Shown here: positions 53,098 through 63,687 of the stretch, piece by piece
Numbering within the stretch: position 1 is the stretch's first letter
Layout: every line of letters begins with the position of its first letter
Origin: Pratylenchus scribneri
Taxonomy: Eukaryota; Nematoda; Chromadorea; Rhabditida; Pratylenchidae
NCBI GenBank assembly: GCA_030063045.1
Contig: JAQSEB010000050.1
Coordinates: 372,001-436,000 of the forward strand
DNA length: 64,000 bases
Direction: 5' to 3'
Program-made: the position numbers and the translations under genes
Notes under the pieces: model-generated
Database searches by the model: none
What the model was told of the DNA's origin: nothing
Seen by the model: the letters and a program-made list of their open reading frames with translations, nothing else

Positions 53098-53940
53098 ATG
53101 GGACGTACAAAGTGCGCAGCAACCAACAGTGAATCTTTGACTTTAACCCCGAAAAATGGGAAAAACAAATGCGTGATAAGTTCGCGTATTGGACAACATG
53201 TGGTGCAAAAAACTGGTTTCGAGGGCCGTTTAGGTTTTTATGAATTTAATTTAATAGTAAATGTCAGCTTTTAGATACTCCTTTGAGAAAAACTATCTGT
53301 CCATTTGGTCATCGATACACTCTCGTCCACACCACATCAAAAGGAACTAGAAAGCAACCTCAACCCAATAAATTAAATCCACAAAATGAACAAGAAAAGG
53401 GAAGACAGGTTATTAAAACAAACAAAATAATTTAATATTTTTTTAGATTTACTGGGCAAAATCCTTGGAAGGTATTCGTGCAATGGTCCCATTGAAAAGT
53501 GCAGACAAGTTCTCTCCTAATCATAGTTTTCACATCCCACAACGAATGGAATTACCACCAAAATTGGAAATTATGGTATTATACTATTTCCTACTTTTGT
53601 TAAATTGGGAGAATGTTTTTTAGGCACCAACCATTACCGAGCAACCAGCAACGGCAGCATTTTGCTCGGCTTTGCACACATTCGAAATTAATGGTTCAGC
53701 AGAAATGTGTGGAAAACAGGAAATTAGGAAACAAATGGTTGAGGAGAATCCATTCGAAATGGTGCTCAAATTCACTAAGCCATATGTTCAGGAGGTTAAC
53801 CTAATAAATATTCTGCCTTAATTACCCAACTATTTTAGACACCATCAATTACGGAGCAGGACATTGCATTCCAAGAACGCCGAGTATTGGATGCCCGAAA
53901 ACGACTAAATGAATTGAGGAAATCATTTTTGATCAGATGA
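53098..53940 (+). CDS. mbd-2: MBD2/3-type NuRD subunit lacking a visible MBD
   Basis: MBD2/3 proteins scaffold the NuRD chromatin-remodelling complex. Five exons join by short introns. The part from 53330 on matches the MBD2/3 C-terminal region: NKLNPQNEQEKGRQIYWAKS, LEGIRAMVPLKSADKF, RMELPPKLEIM, TAAFCSALHT (human ASALHT), MVEENPFEMVLKFTKPYV. It ends with the coiled coil ITEQDIAFQERRVLDARKRL NELRKS; in human MBD2 this helix binds GATAD2/p66. The 45-residue first exon (MGRTKCAATNSESLTLTPKN) and the next exon do not show the methyl-CpG-binding fold. C. elegans MBD-2 also lacks that domain, so the loss is probably old in nematodes. The stop is at 53938-53940. Confidence 0.82.
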
Positions 53941-54232
53941 ATACCAATACCAACATTTTTTGATAATTATTTTAAACCCAGCTACCACCATCCATTCCCC
54001 CCACTACTTTTTGGATCTTGACATTTTGTTTCTCCTTAAACTTATTGTATTTTTTTAAAATATTTTTCTGGATAAATGTGGAAATCGTGTATTTGTGAAT
54101 AATTCTACTAAGTCGAGTTTTTTTAGGATCGTTTATGTTGCTCAACAAAATAATTCATTCGAATAACAAAATAGGTAAAATAACATGGTTGAAATTTGGA
54201 TACGGTTCTTCTTGAATATCATCTTCCAATTT

Positions 54233-54879
54233 TCAAGCCTCATTGTCACTTTCATCCTCGTCTTCTTGGTTGATTTGGAAGTAGCGCAGCTGAATAATTG
54301 GTTTAAAATTAGTATTTTGATTTTAATTGGCAATTACACAAACCTCATATGTATCCTTGGCGCTAGCCACGACACGGAGCCAGTCTCGCAGTGAATTGCG
54401 TTTGAGGAATTTCTTGGTCAAGTATTTGAGGTAACGTTTCGAGAATTGTTGCTCAGCGGTGACGACAATTTTGGTTTTGGTCGCTTCCACCTTGACACCA
54501 CCAGCTGCCAATTGATTGGTCTTGCCGTTCACTTTGATGCGTTCATTCAAGAAAGTCTCCTGTAAAAGATAGGTATTGACGAGGCTGACTAGGGATTTTG
54601 ACCCTAAGCTCGTCTCATTAATATTAATTTAGATTATAATTTTTCTTTTTAAATTTTTTCAATTTATATTTTATTATTTATTCAATATTCTAATATGAAT
54701 CCACTTACAAATGCTTGAGTCTTCATTATGCCGTCCTCAACGGGATTCTTGCATTCAATGACGAACTTGAGTGTCTGCTTCTTCTTTTTGCCACCCTTTG
54801 TTGCCTTTTTGGGCTTCGGCCCAGCCTTTTTCGCTTTTGGTGATTTCACTTTTTGGGTTTTGACAGCCGCCGTAACCAT
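54233..54879 (-). CDS. rpl-22: 60S ribosomal protein eL22
   Basis: Structural protein of the large ribosomal subunit. It starts [20 protein letters not shown] at 54879 with a Lys-rich tail, then [80 protein letters not shown], and ends [15 protein letters not shown] with the stop 54233-54235. Three exons; size and motifs are those of eL22, including the acidic C terminus. The intron 54560-54709 contains a short hairpin-forming sequence (about 54579-54617). Confidence 0.96.
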
Positions 54880-55939
54880 TTTTGCAGTTCTTTCTCAATT
54901 AATAATTTGATAATCTGAATAAAATAATGTTATAAAAATGAATGAATAAATATAAATTTTTGATTTGAATTTTTGACGATTTTTGATAAGATGTAAGATG
55001 TAACGATTGATGATTGAAGAATGCAATTTTACTTTTACTATCCCGCATAAATGCAATGGCGGATCGCCGCGGCCGCGGCCGATGGATATAGTTGGTTTGT
55101 CTATCTGTCTGCTTCTATGTTATTTTTATTTTATTTAATACGATAAAGAAACATTCGCTTCAATAAAAAATCAATTTTTATGTTCATCTTCATCGGTCAT
55201 CAGAAATATCGTAATCTTATGAAGATTTATTGATTTTTGATCAATGTCTATAACGATTTTTGGTACATTTTTTGTATGCAATACCAGGCATGACCACGGC
55301 TACAATTTTTCTATAGCCGTAGCCGTTTTAGCCGTGGCTATTTCATAGCCGTAGCCGCCCGTAGCCGCCTATTTTTTGAAATTTTATAGCCGTAGCCGCC
55401 CGCGGCTAGCCGCGGTTAGCCGTATTTTAGAAAAAAATTTTTTTGGTCAAAAAAATTTTTTAAAAATATTCCAGAAAAAAAAATAGGCAAAAAATTATCC
55501 CGCTGGGAAAAATTTGCAAATTATTTACCAAAAATTTTAAAATAATGGCAAAAATTTGTAAACTAAAAAAATAATAAATATTGATGGAGGGAATTTTAAG
55601 AAAAAAGTTTAAAAAATAGAAAATTTGTGGATGGCGGCTATCCCGCGGCTAACCGCGGCTATGGGTTTATAGCCGTTAGCCGCCCTTTAGCCGTCAAATT
55701 TTCAAAATTTGTAGCCGTTAGCCGCCCGTAGCCGCGGCTAGCCGCGGCTAACCGCGGCTTAGCCGTAGCCGTGGTCATGCTTGTGCAATACTATTTAGCT
55801 ACGATCTATTAAGTTTTAAGTATAGTATGAAATGTCGAATAGACAACCCATAATTTGAATATAAAAACAAACTAAAATTCATTCGTTTAGTTAGAAACCA
55901 TCTGAAATCCTTGCCTGCCGACAAACAAAAACAACAAAA
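54880..55939. promoter_or_regulatory. Divergent intergenic region with a hAT-like insertion
   Basis: 1060 bp between eL22 (-) and the gene at 55940 (+). About half is the mobile element at 55285-55783. The eL22-proximal part has a GC-rich palindromic patch, GCCGCGGCCGCGGCC, at about 55067-55081 in otherwise AT-rich DNA. No specific promoter motif was identified. Confidence 0.5.
55285..55783. mobile_element. Non-autonomous hAT-like element (MITE), copy 2
   Basis: 499 bp, same length and, base by base as far as I can read, the same sequence and orientation as the copy at 42178-42676. It is flanked by a perfect 8-bp duplication TGCAATAC (55277-55284 and 55784-55791). Different target sites with identical internal sequence mean two independent and recent insertions. 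It lies between two divergent genes, about 155 bp from the start codon at 55940. Confidence 0.93.
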
Positions 55940-56406
55940 ATGTCCTGCACCACAGAATCCAACAACCAAGTGCCCGTGCTCAATGACGACGAAATTGGAG
56001 TGAACTACCATGAAGAAGGTCAGTCAGTTTTGCTTATTTTATTTTCAACAACTAATTTTTTCCTCTTTTTCAGAAGACGTGACCACAGCTGCCAGCATCT
56101 ACAATCCATATGGCGTTTTTCGTTCCCCTTCTCTTCACTCCTGCTATTGCGATCCTGAAATGCCGAACAAAAATCCAGGTCAGTTGAATTAAAACCATCA
56201 ATTTTCTTTATCTTTAATCCATTTTTTATTAAGTTGTGCCGGGAAAGCGTATCTTCCGTCGTGCCTCCTTCTACGTGAACTGCAAATGCGAAGACAAACA
56301 GTGCGGGCACGATGAATTGCTTCAACTTCACGCCTTCTACACGGATGTCAACAATCATTCAGTGCAAAAGCAGATCGAATGTGGCACCATGTCCAAAGAT
56401 GAATGA
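55940..56406 (+). CDS. Unrecognised small Cys-containing protein
   Basis: No family recognised. Three exons join in frame: 55940-56018, 56074-56177 and about 56235-56406. The product is about 115 residues. It starts MSCTTESNNQVPVLNDDEIG and continues DVTTAASIYNPYGVFRSPSL, HSCYCDPEMPNKNP, GKRIFRRASFYVNCKCEDKQ, CGHDELLQLHAFYTDVNNHS and QIECGTMSKDE. There is no hydrophobic N-terminal signal. Paired cysteines (CYC, CKC, then CGH) could bind metal or form disulphides. Clean GT/AG introns of 54-57 bp with no frame break support a real gene. It could be a nematode-restricted protein. Confidence 0.55.
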
Positions 56407-56883
56407 ATAGAAGAGGATGGATGTCAAAGAATGAAGAAATAGAAGTTGCGAAATATATTCTCCCATCCATAATTGTTTGTTGTAAATATAAATATGTACC
56501 TATATATCCCATTGTTTGATATTGTATTGTACCCCCTATAGCCTATACTATCTATAATTGTTGTATTGTAAAATAATTGTTGATATTCAGTGCGATATGT
56601 GATAAATATATTGTTATATTATGTATGGTTTCCTGATTGTAATGGATTTCATTTTGCTTACTAAACTTTAGAGGGAGAATTAAAAATGCAAAAATTTGGA
56701 CAATTATTTGTCTTATAAGCATTTGTTTGTTGCCAAGTGATGATTTTGTCTTTGGTTATTATTTTTGACACCTTCTCAAATATCTTTACAAAAACTGAAT
56801 CGAATAAAATGGCCATTTCTAGGCCATTTTTAGTATTTTTTCCTCTATTTCCGTTTCAACCACATAATCGTTTTTCCAAACCA
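56407..56883. other. Gap upstream of the K+ channel gene
   Basis: 477 bp of AT-rich DNA holding the 3' UTR of the small gene and the upstream region of the channel. Open frame continues upstream of the chosen ATG at 56884, with in-frame ATGs at 56809 and 56737, so the true start may lie here. Confidence 0.5.
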
Positions 56884-59800
56884 ATGGAGCGTAAATTCAC
56901 CGCGGCACGACGCCGCACTGCGGCCAATCCATTTAAACTTCATTCGAGAATTGCACTCAATTTGATGAGTTGGCAAAGTGGCACTCCACCTCCTTCAGCC
57001 CCTTCCTCCTCTACACCTTTTATTGCCAACGGTAATCGCCGGTGAGAGTACCAAACACAATGACTTTCCCTGCGGGGGGTCTTTTGAGTGAACAAAAACA
57101 TCACCATCCTAAAATTAGGACTTCATCTCAAAATGGTGGTGGGCCAACAAGGCAGCATCGATGGTCACACTTCTTCAATGCATTCCTCCAACAAATGGAC
57201 CCGGAAGCACAACAAAATGAGAAGCCAAAAGGATTTGCGCATAAAATATATTTGCTTATTCCACACGGTAATGCTGTGAATTGTGATTATTAAATCATTT
57301 TATTTTTAGTCGGTCTTTTCTTCTCAACACTCCTCTACGCTCTCTTCGGCGCATTAGTTGATTTTTGGATGGATTTAAAACGCTAAAAATCATTTTATTT
57401 GAGGTCTTCCAAAGATTGGAACGTCCCTTTGAATTACATCATTTGAGGGAACATTCTGAGGCGGTTGCTTTAGCTGAATTGGAATTTCTGCGATTAAAAT
57501 GGGCCCATCAAATGATAAATGTGACTTCTGGAGAGGCAAAAACCCAGCAGCCTACGGTCACAGAAGAAGAATTGGAAGCCGCTGTTGACAATCTAATTCG
57601 TTTGCACATGGAAGGTGAATTTGATGATGATGAGAATTATTTATCATTTTAAACAATGAAAATTTAATATTTTTCGGTAGGAGTTTTCAATATTCCAATT
57701 ATTTCAGTACCTGGCCATTCTTTTGTTTATAGCTCAGCGAATTAATTGCCAATCTAGGAATGTGATAAGTCAATTTAAAGCCCAAAGTGTCCTCTAAAAA
57801 GTAGCTTCTAAATTTTAAAAAAATTCAGAACCTCAAAAAAGTTATATGCCTTTGAATATAAAAATCAGAATTTTCAAAGGAAAAGCGGCTAACTTTGCAA
57901 TTTGATTTATATTTTCAAAAAATTATTTAAGCCACTTTTTAGAGGACATTTTAAGCTTTCAAATGGCATATTGCCTTCCCCAAAATGGTTGCTTCCTTGT
58001 TGAGCTATGACCAATCGAAAGGCCTTGATATACGGTATATGGAATTGAAGTGGCCGCCTCAAATTGATGAATGCCTGGGGCAAATTCATTTCTGACTGTC
58101 AATGAGGGAATAATTTAGAAGGGAAAGGAGCGCCTATAACTCTGAGAATACGATATCCAAATGATATTGAGGAAAAGGACGAAAACAAATACAATTTAAA
58201 TTGGCCAATTCCCCTCATTCAATTTTTCAGCATTTGAGCAAGGAATTCGAGCCGATGAATTGGCCGATGCGATCGAAGATTTCCATTCAAAACGTGAAAA
58301 TGTAGACGGGAATTTCAATGACACTAAAATGGACGAGATGTTCACTGGGGACCGTTCGTCAAAATGGCATTTCCATTCTTCACTTTTCTTCACTGCCACT
58401 CTTTTGACCTCAATCGGATACGGAAATTTGGGTGAATTTTTGGTTTACAATGCCTTGAAATTTGAATAATTTTCAGTGCCCATCTCCCCATTCGGTTTGT
58501 GTATATTTTCATTATTTTGGAGCCAAAACATTTTAGGCCGTCTTTTTTGTATTGCCTACGCATTTTTGGGAATTCCATTGACCCTAATTACAATTGCGGA
58601 TTTGGCAAAATATTTGAGTGAAAAAATTCTAAAAATCGGTGATTGGTTGGAAGAAAATGTTTTCAAAAGAAATGGCAAAAAAGATGGAAACAGAAGTCCA
58701 GAAAATGAAGTGAAAATGGAAAATGAGGAGGGCGAAATGCTGATGAGGCAACCGGGGCCATACACTAAAGTACTAATAATATTTACCTAAATATTAATAT
58801 TTTTTATTGTCCATTTAATGCTTTTGTAATTTTCCTCCTATTCGCCTATATGTGGTCAATGGCCGCGCTGTTCACCAAAATTCAACCGGGATGGGGTTTT
58901 TTGGAATCATTGTATTTCACTCTGATCACTTTAGTTTGATTTTAATCCCAATTTTATCCAATATTTTTGCCTGAAGGTCACAATTGGATTCGGGGATTTC
59001 TGCCCAACGCTGGAGGGCCCATCCCAAACTTCTTCGTCTTCAGCCGCATTTGGATGGATTTTCTTCATTTTTATTGGCCTCACGTTGAGCACATTGACTG
59101 TGGATATGATCGGAGCCCGATATATTTACCGTCCGTTTTATTACCCAAAATATTTTCCTTATCATTTTTAAGGTATTCATACATTTGGACGTGGTTTCCA
59201 TCTTGGATCGCTTTTGGCAATGTTATTATAAATATCACCAAAAATAATTATATTTTTGTTAATGTATTAAGGCTGAAAATTGGTCGAGGTGAGGCCGGAC
59301 CAGACTCGGCCCGGCTACTCAAACAACTTCATGCTGGCGCATTTATGTAAATTTACAAAATATTTTAACCACAGAGCTTCCAAACTTGTCACCATTTTAT
59401 AATAATAATAACTAATCAAAGACTGAATCTGTTTTGACCATTTTAGTATCAAATTAAAGAGCAGACTTTTGGCTATCAAAATGATATTAATTTCATTTAA
59501 ATTAGTTCAGAATTTTTGGAATTCTGCCCAAAAACCACTGACCATTTCACTAATCCATAGAAGGTCATTTTAAGTGGTTTTTTGATCATAACTCCATTCA
59601 ATTTTGAACCAATTCCGAATAAAATTAACATCATTTAATATAGCCAAAAGTCTGCTCTTTAATTTGATATCAAAAACATTAAAATTGGTTCAATTGTTGA
59701 AGAATTATTTAATAAATGGCCTTGGGGCATATCATTTTAACTTTGTCATTTTTCCTTTTAGTCCCGCCGATTTGAAGATGATTCCGTACATCGATCAACT

Positions 59801-60039
59801 TCTTAGCCAACGACCTTCAGCCGAAACGGTATTCCTTCAACAGGATAATGGGAATGGACCACCGAATGGACAAAGAGTAAATTAATTCATGATTAAAATG
59901 ATTTTGAATCAATTCAAAAAGTATCCATCGGCTGTCTCATTTTTGCCAGACCCAAAGGCAACAATCAGCACATTTAGCAATCGAATTGGAAGCAAAAGAC
60001 GCAAAACTACGAAAAATTAAATTGAAACTTTTATTATAG
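56884..60039 (+). CDS. Two-pore-domain (TWK) potassium channel
   Basis: K+ leak channel subunit. The cytosolic N terminus MERKFTAARRRTAANPFKLH is joined by a 47-bp intron to a His-rich stretch. M1 is VGLFFSTLLYALFGALVFQR, followed by LERPFELHHLREHSE, a classic K2P boundary. The first extracellular cap is helical (WAHQMINVTSGEAKTQQP). P-loop 1 is TATLLTSIGYGNL (about 58395-58430) and M2 RLFCIAYAFLGIPLTLITIA. M3 is AFVIFLLFAYMWSMAALF. P-loop 2, ESLYFTLITLVTIGFGDF, is split by an intron ending at 58976; M4 is WIFFIFIGLTLSTLTVDMIG. The tail is IHTFGRGFHLGSLLAMLKIG and then PADLKMIPYIDQLL, with the stop 60037-60039. Both filters are intact (GYG, GFG). Between the M2 loop and M3 (about 58770-58825) I cannot find a canonical splice that keeps frame. 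The introns at 57615-58230 and 59347-59761 carry foldback repeats. Confidence 0.87.
57712..58025. repeat. Degenerate foldback repeat in the K+ channel intron
   Basis: Left arm (about 57712-57815) and right arm (about 57905-58025) are imperfect inverted copies. They share the core TGTCCTCTAAAAAGT (left, 57788-57802; complement at 57934-57948) and a GAGCTATGACC/TTTATAGCTCA segment. A third related arm in the same sense as the right arm lies at about 61120-61215. Confidence 0.6.
59447..59670. repeat. Foldback repeat (hairpin) in the K+ channel intron
   Basis: A perfect 27-bp inverted repeat, 59450-59476 against 59640-59666, contains GAGCAGACTTTTGGCTAT. It extends imperfectly inward on both sides: ATATTAATTTCATT against AATGATGTTAATTTTATT, and AAAACCACT against AAAACCACT further in. 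The whole could fold into a hairpin of more than 200 bases in the pre-mRNA. It is MITE-like, but no target duplication was found. Confidence 0.65.
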
Positions 60040-61778
60040 AATTTTAATTGGAAAATCTGAATTTTGACAATAAATTAGATCAAAAATCGAGTCAATCTTT
60101 GTCATTCACTCTTCGAAGTCGGCGCCTTTTTTTCTTTCGGTTAATCTTGAGCAATTTTGAATGGATTGAAGGACGAAAATGAATGATGAAAATTGAAAAG
60201 CAAAGAATGGAGATGAAGTCAAGGTCGTCGATTGGTGAATTAGTCAATTCATTTCATTACATTTTGCCCTCAGGGACAAATCAAAGATAATAAATTGATT
60301 CAATTTGACAAATTTAATCCAAAAATTAACATTTTTTATGCCCTGGGCATTCTCAACCTTGAAAATAATCTAAAAAAAAGGCCAAAAAGAGTGGCCACTA
60401 AAAAACAAGCCGAATTATTTTATCCACTCGACCCGAATTTGGGCCTATAACACCTCAAGAAAACTTCACCTCCTTCCATTCAATAATCTCATTTTCTTGG
60501 GTTATTCCCTTCTCAACTTCTTGCGCACCCTTCCACCCATTCTCGATCTCGACCCAAAAAGAGGCAATGGGTGAGGGGAAGGGGATGAATAATGGGAAGG
60601 AAGGATGAGGGGGCACACCGATGTCGTCGTCGGTCGTGGTCGTCGCCGAGAGCAGAATTTTGTGTGTCGGTCGGACGGAGGTGCTGACTGACCCTCCCCT
60701 CGAGAGAAAGACTTCAATTTTCCATTGCGCTCCCTTGTGGCTGTCCCTTCCCCATTTTCCTTACATATTTTCCCCCAAACTTCTGCGCGGAATCCCCCCC
60801 CCCCCCCCATCAATTCCTTCAATTCATTCTTTTCTTCTATATTGGTCGCCATGCATTCGATGGGGGCCCGATCGGTGGTCAGACTTCCTCTCGGCCCCTT
60901 TGCTGTCTTTTTGCTCATGAAAGGTGTCCTCCTCCTCCACACACTTCCAATTCCATCTTGCACAGTTCTTAACCCGGCTCGGTGGTTGTTGTGGACGAGA
61001 AGATATTCGTCGCCTTTGAAAAACGATTTAAAATTGGTGAAAGAATATGCTGCGATCTGCGCGAAGTTTCGAAGAGAAATTTCCCTCTTTCCTCGATGCC
61101 AATGTTGGATTTGGGAATGCCACTTTTTAGAGGAAATTTAGAGCTTTCCAATGGCATGTTGCCTACTTAAATTGGTTGTTTCCTTGTAGAGCTATGGCCA
61201 AAAGAACGACCCTGATCTGAAACGTCCTATTTCGTTCTCAAATATTATTTACGATTTACCTTTCCAAATATGAAATATCCTATATCCATGCTTATTTTCA
61301 TTTGGAGGATTTTGTTTTGATCCATTTTGAGTGGAACGGAAAGAGGAGGGTTTGTTCCATCCCAAACAAGCATCGTCTTTTATTGTCTCAAATTATTTGT
61401 AGAGGATTCTCATCCAATTTTACTTATTCTCTCCTCCAACCCAGCAGCACCAATCATCTTATACCATCCAATCAAATCCGCAAAAAAATAGCCGCCCGAG
61501 GCCATCCAATTCTATTCCCATCGATGCGATGCGAATGTGAAAACCACAACAAATTGCACTGCCTATTCTTTTTTGATGATTTACCATTCATTCCTAACTT
61601 TCCCCAATTTTCATGCAATTTTACATCTTTGTTCCTTACTTTTTTCATATAATTGTGCGAAATGAATGCTAATTAATGAAAAGAATTTATGAAATTTGCA
61701 ACAATTCTTTTAGATTGTGCCGCAGGCCTCAATCTAGTCTCTTCTAGTCCATTCCATTTCACAAATCACAAAAGCAAT
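60040..61778. other. Intergenic region between the K+ channel and ESRP genes
   Basis: 1.74 kb. Contents: the channel 3' UTR with AATAAA near 60070; a patch of higher GC at 60500-61010 with CT-rich tracts and a run of about 15 C's at 60797-60811; a single arm of the repeat family also found at 57.9 kb (about 61120-61215); then AT-rich DNA. Open frames in the GC-rich patch run on both strands in overlapping frames and show no domain, so I call none. The ESRP promoter or upstream exons are expected here. Confidence 0.5.
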
Positions 61779-63687
61779 ATGGACGAGTCCGCCTCCACTT
61801 CCTCCTCCGACAAAGTGCCAATTTTCATTTGTTTGGCCATTATGGAGGAAGGGGGCATCATCCACCAACAACAACAACATCAGCAGCAACCGACGGCCAG
61901 TAGCAGCAGTGGAGCACATTCTGGAGGCAGTCCACCACCATCAATGTCCTCTGGCGCTTCATCTGCCTCACAGGCTCGTAATTTTTTCCATTAAGTGGTT
62001 TCGAATCTTCGACCTAAATCTAGCAAAATTAAGGGTCCCCTTTGGGCTAAAATTTTCTAAAAACCTAGCCAGCTTATCCAATCCTTAAGCCAATACACCA
62101 GGCTGGAAATCTTAACCTAATTCTATATTTTATATTCCAGGATTCGGCCATTTGTGCCTCATCTTTGACGACCACTTCCTCTTCTTCGCCATTACCTCCA
62201 CCTGATCCTGGCCAGGAAGTTTCGGGACCAAGCAGTCGCAGCCAAAATGCCACAAATTCGGGCGGTGGAATTGGACAAAACCAAAATCCAATTTTGCTCC
62301 ATTTGGCCTGGATTTCATTGGATCCATTGAATGCACCGGATTTGGCCAGCAATGAGGCTATGGCCGGGATTATCAGTCAACAATACAAATTGGATACACA
62401 AAATGCATTGGATCAATTGAAAAAAGTACAAAAAACAATAAAAATGAAGCAAAATCCAATTTACAAAAGATTTCAAATGAAATTGAGCAACGGAATTCTG
62501 ATGGAAAATCCAGGCAAAATTGGCTAATGTGTTCTCGGCGTTCAATTCGCCAATCACTTTATCCATTTTGTGCCCAAGCATTGTTGGCAAAATTGACGGA
62601 AGAACGGGAAGAACAAGTAAATTCAATGCAAAAATTTGATATTTTGGATTTATTAATTAAAATTGAACAAAATTCAAATAAATTTCATTTTTTGCAGGTT
62701 TTTTCTGCCACTTTGCCATTGCCACCAATTTTCCACCGATTCCTGCCATTTCCCCTTATGAATTCTTCGCCTCCGTCCGAATTTTGTGATCTCCAACAAA
62801 ATTTAATGATGGAAAATGGGAATGGAGGAGGATTGAATGGACAAAATGGGGCAACATTGGTTGATGAATTATTGGAACGGAGATTGAGCCAAATGGCCAT
62901 TGCCTTAATGGAATCAACATTGTGGCAAACGGCAACAAAATCAGTGAATGGAGCCGAATTGGAAGCGGCAAAATGGATGGAACCCGTTCAACAGGGATAT
63001 AGACCTGCACTTTGGTATGTTTAAAATGATTTTTTGGCACAAAAATTTCCATTTTCCAGTTTGGATGGCCATGCCGTCAACCCAAGGACCATTGTCCGGG
63101 CACGCGGTCTTCCATGGCAAGTCACATTTTTCACATGATTTAATTAGAAAATGGAATAGATTTCCATGCTTTATTTGTTACCATTTAGGTCCATATTTTG
63201 AATATTCTCCTCAATTAAACCCATCTTTTCCCTTAAATTTATTGTTAGGTTTGATTAAGAGTTATCCAAGTTTTCCACATAATATTCTTAAGTTTGAGAT
63301 TTTAGGAATAGGATAGAGCCATCCTTTGATCGGAATAACACATAAATACCTAAATTTCTTGTTTTTAATCGAATTGAGGATTCAAAAGAATAAAAATTTC
63401 ATGAATATTTTATTACAAACCATATTCAATCATAAATAATCTTCTTATTTATTTAGGCAAGTCTCCGATTTGGATGTCGCCCTCTTTTTCGCCGGCCTTG
63501 ACATTGCCAAAGGCGGAATTGCCCTTTGTTTGGGACCAGAAGGCCGGCGCAACGGTGAATGCCTTATTCGTTTTGAGCGGCCGGAGCACCGTGATTGGGC
63601 CTTGGAGCGACATCGACGCCATCTCCGGCAACGATATATTGAAGTTTATCGGGCTGGGGCTGATGAATTTGTGCGACATGCAGTTGG
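61779..63687 (+). CDS. sym-2: ESRP/Fusilli/SYM-2-type splicing regulator, 5' part (runs off the window)
   Basis: Epithelial splicing regulatory protein family: an N-terminal DnaQ-like region followed by three divergent RRMs. RRM1 is unmistakable: [11 protein letters not shown] (63100-63118), then after an intron [58 protein letters not shown]. Human ESRP1 has [19 protein letters not shown] and RYIEVYKATGEDF here. Upstream, [26 protein letters not shown] and [12 protein letters not shown] follow the ESRP N-terminal region, interrupted by a Gln/Ser/Pro/Gly-rich insert (about 61860-62270). I start at the ATG at 61779; another lies in frame at 61689. The join between 61974 and 62142 needs a GC donor or an unseen exon. 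RRM2 and RRM3 lie beyond 64000; 63688-64000 looks like intron. Confidence 0.85.
61998..62110 (-). repeat. tRNA-derived SINE-like relic in an ESRP intron
   Basis: On the minus strand: GGGGACCCTTAATTTTGC, AGATTTAGGTC and a B-box-like GATTCGAAACC. The GGGGACCCTTAA block is shared with the copy near 37.4 kb. It lies antisense to the ESRP gene. Confidence 0.5.

Noticed and set aside
54579..54617. Short inverted repeat GACGAG...CTCGTC in the eL22 intron, resembling GACTAGGGATT near 2165
   Set aside because: The 6-bp arms and a 12-base similarity are too short to support a repeat family or a small nucleolar RNA call.
60502..60963. 153-codon minus-strand open frame and 99/138-codon plus-strand frames
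   Set aside because: Both strands are open across the same GC- and CT-rich patch upstream of ESRP. The predicted peptides are low-complexity with no domain, and the C run makes the frames unreliable.
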